This document shows positions 56,642 through 64,000 of a stretch of 64,000 nt of DNA, piece by piece. Origin of the DNA: Bretschneidera sinensis. Its lineage: Eukaryota; Streptophyta; Magnoliopsida; Brassicales; Akaniaceae. Every line of letters begins with the position of its first letter. The first letter of the stretch is position 1. The translations under genes and the position numbers were made by a program. The stretch is from NCBI GenBank assembly GCA_023935145.1, contig CM043699.1, positions 105,785,536-105,849,535 of the forward strand, read 5' to 3'. The notes beneath the pieces are model-generated. The model was not told the DNA's origin, made no database searches, and was given only the letters and a program-made list of their open reading frames with translations.

Positions 56642-59440
56642 TCATTCATCAGGTCCACCGTTGACCTTTATCTCCAGAAGCCTCTCAACTGGTTGTCTGC
56701 AAATTGGGCAGCGGTTTGTCTGGAGCCTCAAAACCTTTGCACAGCCGCTGCACATACACTGCACACGGAAGGGAAGCAAACCAAAAAATCATTAAAACAA
56801 ATTATTAAAGGCTGTAATTTTTCCTTATTTTTGTTTTTCCTGTAGTCGTTTTTTATTGATGAAATGACCATTATGGTAAAACTATAACAAGACAATAAGA
56901 CATGATGTGCGTCTTGTAACTCATTAGATCAATTCAACCTCAACCACATTTTTTATCCATTTATTACTAGAATATCATTCAATCAGAATTCTAGGTGACT
57001 CAGATTGGTAACAATCTCTTCACTGACTACAACTGCCTTTTCCCAGCGCTGCTACAATTTCCAGTCATTGTATATACACTCATTCTAAGGGCACGTTCAT
57101 CATCATTTAATGTCACAAGAAAGAGAAAACAATAATGTTTCTTTCCTCAAATATCAACAGGATATAGTTCTATGGCTGGCAAGGAATTGCAACTGTTATA
57201 CATAAAAATAGTCTTCACTGACACCGATTTTATTAAGATTGCACAAAAACTACAGTTTTTCCTGCTCCCTCAACTAATTGCTTAAAAGATTAGGAAAAAA
57301 GAACGCAAAACAGACAAAAGGGATTGTGCTTACCATGTGTCGGCAGGGAAGGACAGTTGTATCCCGCGGTTCCGATAGGCAGATAACACATTCTTTTCCT
57401 GGGTCATTTGCATCAACATCACCATCGACTGAATTACCAATCCCATATATTTCTTGTAGTTCGTACCTCATCGCATTCACCCATAGGATCTGCTTCACTA
57501 CCTTCACCTGGTATTCACCTTTCTCCTTCTCAAATACTGCCTGTGTTATCTGAGAGTTCATGTTTCCAGGCCCTGGGTTTCCATCTGATCCATTCTGGTT
57601 AACCTGGGATGCTTCTGCCTTCACTGCCAGAGGATAGACATCCATCTCATCCGCTTTCGTTAATTCTCTCTCCTCAAACATTGAAAAGTCAATCCCTGTT
57701 CCAGAAGGCTGTCTGAACTTCTGTCCAAGACCTTGTTGGAAATTCACTGCCACTGGTGGATGCAGGTCTTCATTCATTGTGGTCAGGTTACAGTCTTCAC
57801 CTTCTTTTGCAAAGAAAATAATGGTGATGCTGTTTGCAGAAAAAAAGAGAGAAAGAAATGCAGCTCTTAATAGTAATCAATAACATAGAAATAGCAGGAA
57901 TAGATCTAAAAGCTGTTAACTTTACACAAGAAATAATATTTGAACTTCCAACAAGATGTAATATAACCAATGTAAGAAATTAGATTTTCAAGAAAAACTA
58001 TCGGTGGCACCACAATGAACGATAAGCAATAAAAGATTCTCGTCAGAGGTTAGTTCAACTTACTTCAAGCCAAAGAATGAAACGCATTCATTCACTTTAC
58101 TTCATTAGACCGCTCAGATTCTCTCAATACGTCATACTATAAATATCAAACATTTCAGGTATTGCACCCCAATAAGTCACTAGGCAAAATGGTACATGGT
58201 GATTTTTTCTTTTCCTCCCTAATCACAGTGAAAGTAGATGCATGAAAACAACGTAGTTCGCAACTTTTGGCATACAGAGACACCTCATTAAGACAATAAC
58301 ACAGGAAAACCATGCAATATCCAAGCACAGACTAAAAGGTAGTAGATTGATTCTAGTAGCAGAAAGACCCCAATTTAATTGGATAATTGTCTTGAAAATG
58401 TACTCCTCAGCTTGGTGCTTGCAACAAATGCTTTAAATCACCTAGCCATGCTAATTTAGAAAATTCTCAATAGCAGTAACTAATCCAGGAATTCAAGATG
58501 AAAGAAACAAAATATAAGGAAATCTATCCACACTCCTGGCTAAAAGAACACGTATGCCTCTCCATCAAATGTTCATGAAACCGGTCCTCTTCACACCCAG
58601 GAATTAATCAGATAAATTACACATTTATGAGATGAATTATGCACTTTATGATCATTCAGAAAATTTATATTCAATATAGTAGCTCTTAAAATTGTAAATT
58701 AAATAGAAAAATGGCAATATCTCCCAGATGCTAAGTTCTAAATCATAAGCATACAGAAAATCACTCAACGCATAAATCACCACGCCATAATCTAAAAATG
58801 AAATCTCTTCCACAAAGTCAATTAAACTTTTTTAAAAAAAAAAACCTATACCCTTAATTGCCAACTGGAGAATCTCATTTTTTTCACAGATTAAATATCA
58901 AATGAATCAGACAGCAAAACTGAAATAAAGGTTTATCCTTTTTTTAATGTACCTCCCAGCAACGGTAGCATCAAACGTGAAGGAGACCAAAAAGCGACCC
59001 GGGTTCTCCTCATCCGGTTCCAATCTCAAAGTTTCCTTCCTCAGATTAACATCGTTCCGTATGGTGACGGCCTTCTGATGCTCAACGTAGGGCGGCGGTG
59101 GGGGTATCACGGGACACGGGTACCTCCCACCCATCCAATTGGCGGGGTCCACACCACCGCCACGATGATGATGCTGATGTTGGTGGTGGTGATCATACGG
59201 CGCCGGGAGCGAGACTGACATCGAGGGAGGCGGATGTGGGTAATACCCCGGGTACTGGTAGTACTGGGGAGGGTTAGGATTCGGGTAATGGGTCGGGTAC
59301 GGCGTGGCCGCCGCGAACACGTAACGGTTCGCCGAGATCTCCGGCTGCGGAAAAGCCGAAGGAGGAGGCGTCGGCGGGTGGCTCCTACGGCTCCTGTGCC
59401 TCCTCCGCCCGTTCACGCCGCTGCTACTGATGTTCCCCAT
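56642..59440 (-). CDS. LUL1: LOG2/LUL-type RING E3 ubiquitin ligase
   Basis: Three exons on the minus strand join in phase to 366 aa: 59440-58953, 57829-57334 and 56758-56642. The N-terminus MGNISSSG is a consensus N-myristoylation site. Residues 12-120 are Pro/His/Tyr-rich. The central DAR2-like region begins near [20 protein letters not shown] and runs through [20 protein letters not shown]. The C-terminal RING has C310, C313, C325, H327, C331, C334, C345 and C348 ([19 protein letters not shown], then CPICRQPVE), the C3HC4 order. Arabidopsis LOG2 and its LUL paralogues are membrane-attached E3s; LOG2 works with GDU1 in amino-acid export control. LUL1/LUL2 fits best by shared neighbours; the exact paralogue is inference. 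Confidence 0.94.
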
Positions 59441-60004
59441 GATTTCCCTTCCAATTTTGTTCTTTTTTAGTATAAAATTTTAAAAAGGGAACATAGTGGA
59501 TACGTGTAATTATATACCAAAGATATTGCTTTATACTCTTCGTCTGTTTTTGACTTTTTTTTTTTCTGAAAGTGGGAACTTTGAGTGGATTCTAAGTTAG
59601 AAATGAAACTAACGAATAGGGAAACATGTTTTCCTTCCTCTGCCAAAGCGAGAAAAAAAGAAAAAAACCAAAAGTAAATGAAAGAAACGGACGAAGAGAT
59701 ATGAAGGGAAAGAAAGACCGAAGAAATGGGGAATCTAAGGATGGGATGGTGGGTATAATGGGATTGCACAATGCTCCATCCAAAACGCCATCGATGGATT
59801 GGTGAAGGGATAGACACATTATGCATTATGCTAAAGTGAACTGAACCGTTTTGTCACCCACCTTGTTTTTTTCTCATTTTTTAATCTTATTTAATAAATG
59901 ACGAAAAGGCCCTATCACGGGTTCCGGTCAATATATGGAGGAATACGAGATTACCATAATGCCAATTGAAAATAATAAATTTCCTCAAATGCTTTTAATT
60001 TTTT
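59441..60004 (-). promoter_or_regulatory. Upstream region of the LUL-like gene
   Basis: Probable leader and promoter on the minus strand, with CT/GA-rich stretches (59640-59760) and a T-run at 59554. No defined motif was called. Confidence 0.4.
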
Positions 60005-61388
60005 TGGGTAAATTCTATTTTTGTTCCTTTAAGTATACTTTATTTTTTTTTATTTTCGTCTCCTGACAAAAAAATATTCATCAGTTATGGTTTTTAACTA
60101 TTGATTTAATATCAATGTGACCTTCTCCGTAGCATGCTGAGGAAATTGGTCGAAAATTACTAGATCAGCGTGCTAACCTGACTAATATTTACTAATATGG
60201 TTAAAATCTTCCTTCCTGATTAATTGTTGCGAGAGATAAATTTCATTTTTAGCTATCTAAGTATATATCATTTTCTATTTTAATCCTTTATGTATACATC
60301 ATCTTTGCAAACTACTCTTTCACTTTGTGTTGTTGGTGCCCTTGATTCTGGAGGTTAGGTTGGGATTATCTTTCCCTCATCTTTAAAACAATCATGTTAA
60401 AGTCAATAAACTGATAATAAAAATTACACTTATCCTTAATAAAACAAGCATATTAAAATCAAATTACCAATGACATTTTTTTAATAAAAATATATGAAAA
60501 TAATTTAAATTTGCCAACTATATCTAGTAATACACCTTATTTAGGTAGTGGTGCAGCTTAGCTAGATGGTGGTGCACTTTATGCTGCTAGATCACAAATC
60601 CTCTTATTGTGGTCAGATTGACCACATTTGCTACACGTGATACTTACATAAGACCTACTTAATTTGGTTGATTATTTTGGAGTCATTAATATCTCTCTTC
60701 CTAATCATTTTAAGTCCTCTTGCATGTTTCAATTTTGTAATAATTAGTATGATCATAACGAATACCACTTAGGTCCATTTTTCTATATGCACATGTATAC
60801 TCAGTGAGATCTACTATAATTTGACCATCCTAACACTTAATCTGATAGTTTGAAGCACGTGACTTTTTTGGCCCTCCTCGCCTTTTTTAACTTCTTTTGT
60901 ATTTTAGGGCACAACAATCATTGATAGTTATTGACGAAACTCCCTCTTTACATGCAATCTACGTATAATTTTCTCCATAATAGATTTTATCAATATGAGA
61001 ATTGGTTTGGACTTAGCATCTAAAATATATTTGGTAAAACACTCACGGAACCAAGGTGCACCACCAGCACAAAGTGAAAGAATTGCTAGCAAATATGAAG
61101 TATAGTTAGAAGACCAAAATAGGAAATGAAGTGTACTTAGAAGATCGAAAATGGAATTTACCCCATGCAAATTAACTAGGGAGGGTGATTTTAGTCAGGC
61201 TAACAAATGTTAGTCAGATTAGCATGTTGATTTGATAATTTTTGAACAATTTTGTCAAAATGTCATTAGGGGCATCACATTAGAATGAAATTAATAATTG
61301 AGTATCATACTTGATAAAAAAAAATCCGTCGGAAGACCAAAATAAAAAATGAAGTATACTTAGAGGATAAAAATTGGAATTCAACCCA
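60005..61388. mobile_element. Foldback DNA transposon with arms of ~200-400 bp
   Basis: The left end TGGGTAAATTCTATTTTTGT and the right end, minus strand, TGGGTTGAATTCCAATTTTT are related. Pairing continues inward through AAGTATACTT, CATGCTGAGGA/CATTAGGGGCAT-like blocks, CAGCGTGCTAACCTGACTAA/CAACATGCTAATCTGACTAA, and then a second set (CTTTCACTTTGTGTTGTTGG against CTTTCACTTTGTGCTGGTGG). No transposase. T-rich flanks hide any target duplication. Confidence 0.65.
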
Positions 61389-64000
61389 TTTTTTTTTTTT
61401 TTCCTTCCCCTCGCCTTTGATGAGTCCATCCCAAATTTGAAAAAAGTTTCCATTGTTTGCCTCTCTTAGCATCTGTCACAATTATAGTTAGTTGTGTAAT
61501 CTGATCTCTAATAATAGACCTCAACTGGTTTTTTATGTTTTTTATTTTTTTTCCATATTTTGCTTTTATTTTTATTAAAAAATAAATCATAAAATAATTA
61601 TAAAAAGAATAAAAAACATAAATATGATAATTTTTGTTGTTGATGGTATTCTTGAGTATTCGATTATAATGAAAGGATAATTTGGTCATTTTCATCTTAG
61701 ATTTAAATTGATATTATTTATTATTTGTGCAAACCAAATATGTCAATCCCACGTTATTTTCAAACACATTCCTCTCAATCATACTCTCCTCAATACACAT
61801 TTTCTAAGTTAAAAAAAAAGAAAAAAAAAAGGGCAAATGCCACTAAAGACTAAAGGTAAAGCATACACTCGATTATTATCATGCATGTGTTATATCTTTG
61901 TCTAGAATTACAGGTTTAATTCATCATATTAAATGATTGTTTTTATATTTAATCAAAATTTAAAATATTTTTATAGAATTTATAAGTTTTCAAAATTATT
62001 TTTTTATAATTACAAAAAATACTTTGTAGTTGACTTCATTTTCAAAAAATACCCCGATATTTTTTTGGTAAAAAATACATGTGGCATGTTTCTGTTAACA
62101 AAAAATACCATGTGATATGTTTTTGTTAATAAAAAATACATTGTAATATGTTTCTTTTAGTCATTCACAAAATATTTTTTGCTAACATAACCATGTCACA
62201 ATGTATTTTTTGTCACAAAAAAATCTTCAAGGTATTTTTTGAAAGTACATGATATTTTTTGTAATTAAACCTAATTTTAAATCAATAAAATATTGAAAAA
62301 TCAAAATTTTGGCAAAAAATAAAATAAAACATACTCAATAATTATGGATGGATACTATTTTCTATAAAAAAAAAATAATATTATTTAATTAAAATTTTGA
62401 TGGAACAAATTATATCAAACTATTAAACTCACATTAAAAATTATTATTAAAAAATTCCTACCAATAGGAGAAGGTGAAATTAGAGACCAATTTGAGGCAA
62501 GGCAAGTCGGCTTTTTAGAATGAAGTTTTCAATAAATTATTTAATAATTTCTCAGTTAATACTGTTTCTCTCTGTCGGTTGACTGTTTCACAGTAGTAAT
62601 GAGCAGATTGTTTCAAATGCTTAACGTCAAAGATGGCGATGTCGCCAAAGCTACATTGAATTAACAGAAACCGGTCAAACATTGGAAACATTTCTTCGCT
62701 GAAAGTTTAAGTCTTAAGTTAACCAATCAATTATAACATACAAAAACCAGTAATTCTATCACCTCTACACGTGTTTTCCGCCACCACATGTCACACAACG
62801 TTGGCTGTTCCACAAATTGAGAAGCCGTCAAATGGCCAGTGTTTTTAAAAGGGAAAGCATGGGAGAAAACGTACGGTCAATATTTTTAGAGATAAAAGCA
62901 CCGGACGAGACGTCTTGCTCTCATTAGAGGTTAGAGTATAAGCTATTTGAGATGTTTAAAGCTTTTTAAAATTTTTATAAAATAATATTAATTAATTAAA
63001 TTAATAAATTAAATTAAATTAAATTAAATTAATTTTTAATAAATTTTAATATTTTTATTAATTTTTTAAAAATATAATTATAATTATAATTTTATAAATA
63101 TTAACATATATTAATATATAAATTATATATAATTTTATATTTTTATGTTGTTATAACATGTAAGTGATTAATTAAACAACTGTAAACAATGTTGGGAATT
63201 CATTTTAAATTGGCTTAAATTTAATTTTTCTTCAGAATTGATTTAAGTCCATTTAAAGTGGGTTCTCAAACCTGATCGTAGTTATTATTAAATCAAATAA
63301 TATATAATAAATATTCATGAGACATATTTATATTATAACAGAAATAACTAAATTAATGATTAAAGCTTATACCTATATTCAGTTGAGGTTGAGTTTAAAC
63401 TTTTGACATGCAAATTTTTTCTTTTAAATTTTAAGACGGTTTTAAAAAAATATATATATACACTCAAAATAATCCTTAAAATTTACATCCTGAAACGTTT
63501 TTATTCCGCTCCTTCTCAGAGCGCACCAAAAAGTACGTCCCTGAAAACATTACTAGTTGAGCAAAAGGACCACATCAACCAAAAGATAACATTAATTAAT
63601 GATGGAAAAGTTTGTTGCAAGAAGAGGCTTATATCCTCCTTGGTATATTACTTGTATAATCAGCTGCATTTGCCTAGTTCTTTTTTTGATCTGTAAATAT
63701 AAATATATTACTTAACAATTATATACAAAATATATCTAAAAAATGTGATCATTACATGAAAGATCTAAAATTAGAAAAACTGCCCACTTCCAGCCACATT
63801 CTTACCTTGAATGAAAACTGCCCAATTCCCATTAGCTTTTTCAATACCCACATACCTATTTGAGATGTTCTTCCTTTTTTAAAAAAAATAATCTTACTTT
63901 GCTTTTCAGATTTCCACTCGTATTCCATAATAATTATAAAAAAATTCAAATTTTATATGAAAAGTCAGTTAATTGACCTAATAGCTATTTTTAAGATCGA
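61389..64000. other. AT-rich intergenic DNA at the right edge
   Basis: No gene recognised. It contains a 31-bp repeat array with inverted partner (62010-62280), a moderately GC-richer stretch with G-box-like CTACACGTGTTTTCC (62765) that might be the upstream region of a gene beyond the window, a TTAAA repeat (63000-63040) and an inverted copy of the dispersed AT-rich repeat (63115-63180). Confidence 0.45.
62072..62160 (+). repeat. Tandem repeat, ~31-bp unit, three copies
   Basis: AAAAAATACATGTGGCATGT, then AAAAAATACCATGTGATATG, then AAAAAATACATTGTAATATG, each followed by TTT-TGTTAA-like bases. Complementary words (CCATGTCACAATGTATTTTT) follow at 62190-62214, so the array can fold back. Confidence 0.7.

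Noticed and set aside
59234..59470. Arginine-rich plus-strand frame opposite LUL exon 1
   Set aside because: Antisense shadow of the Pro/His-rich exon.
1..64000. tRNA, rRNA, snoRNA and known miRNA genes
   Set aside because: I looked for cloverleaf A/B-box patterns and familiar RNA words and saw none. A tRNAscan-SE and Infernal run would be decisive.

Overview
The window is nuclear DNA from a flowering plant, almost certainly a dicot. It is AT-rich, has small exons with GT-AG introns (and three apparent GC-AG introns), and carries plant Ty3/gypsy and Copia-type LTR sequences, a hAT-like element and many MITEs. Every protein gene has a clear land-plant relative. Nothing bacterial, viral or organellar was recognised.

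Layout. 1-5947 is most of a roughly 6 kb Ty3/gypsy (Athila-like) retrotransposon that has a decayed gag and no pol; its first ~46 bp lie outside the window. Six host genes follow. (1) 7012-9126 (+): a JACKDAW-type INDETERMINATE-DOMAIN zinc-finger transcription factor. (2) 14986-20075 (+): P58IPK, an ER-lumen TPR/DnaJ co-chaperone. (3) 25539-31458 (+): a WDR20/CreC-like WD40 protein. (4) 39027-34181 (-): a RING-CH (MARCH-like) E3 ligase with four predicted membrane spans. (5) 53106-54491 (+): a putative membrane-anchored SAM methyltransferase whose leader carries a 50-codon uORF and two start-stop uORFs. (6) 59440-56642 (-): a LOG2/LUL-type RING E3 ligase. I assembled each coding sequence exon by exon, and reading phase is preserved at every junction. 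The 10-kb stretch 42-52.6 kb and the flanks hold transposon debris and AT-rich DNA with no recognisable gene.

Gene order. From memory, the order JKD, P58IPK, RING-CH, uORF-methyltransferase, LUL1 matches Arabidopsis At5g03150-At5g03200, and WD40, uORF-methyltransferase, LUL2 matches the sister block At3g53390-At3g53410. The window looks like an undivided ancestral block whose genes were split between the two Arabidopsis copies. The genes are not an operon and share no single pathway. Two concern protein quality control or ubiquitination in membranes (P58IPK, RING-CH), and two are E3 ligases.

Most interesting signals: the leader of the methyltransferase gene (overlapping AUGUAA/AUGUAG followed by a 50-aa uORF); an exact ERSE plus UPRE-like sites upstream of P58IPK; three GC-AG introns in two neighbouring genes; two MITE families each with two copies in the window; a solo LTR and a hAT element with intact target-site duplications; and a long-armed foldback element. 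I did not find a convincing new defence-like or otherwise unprecedented system.
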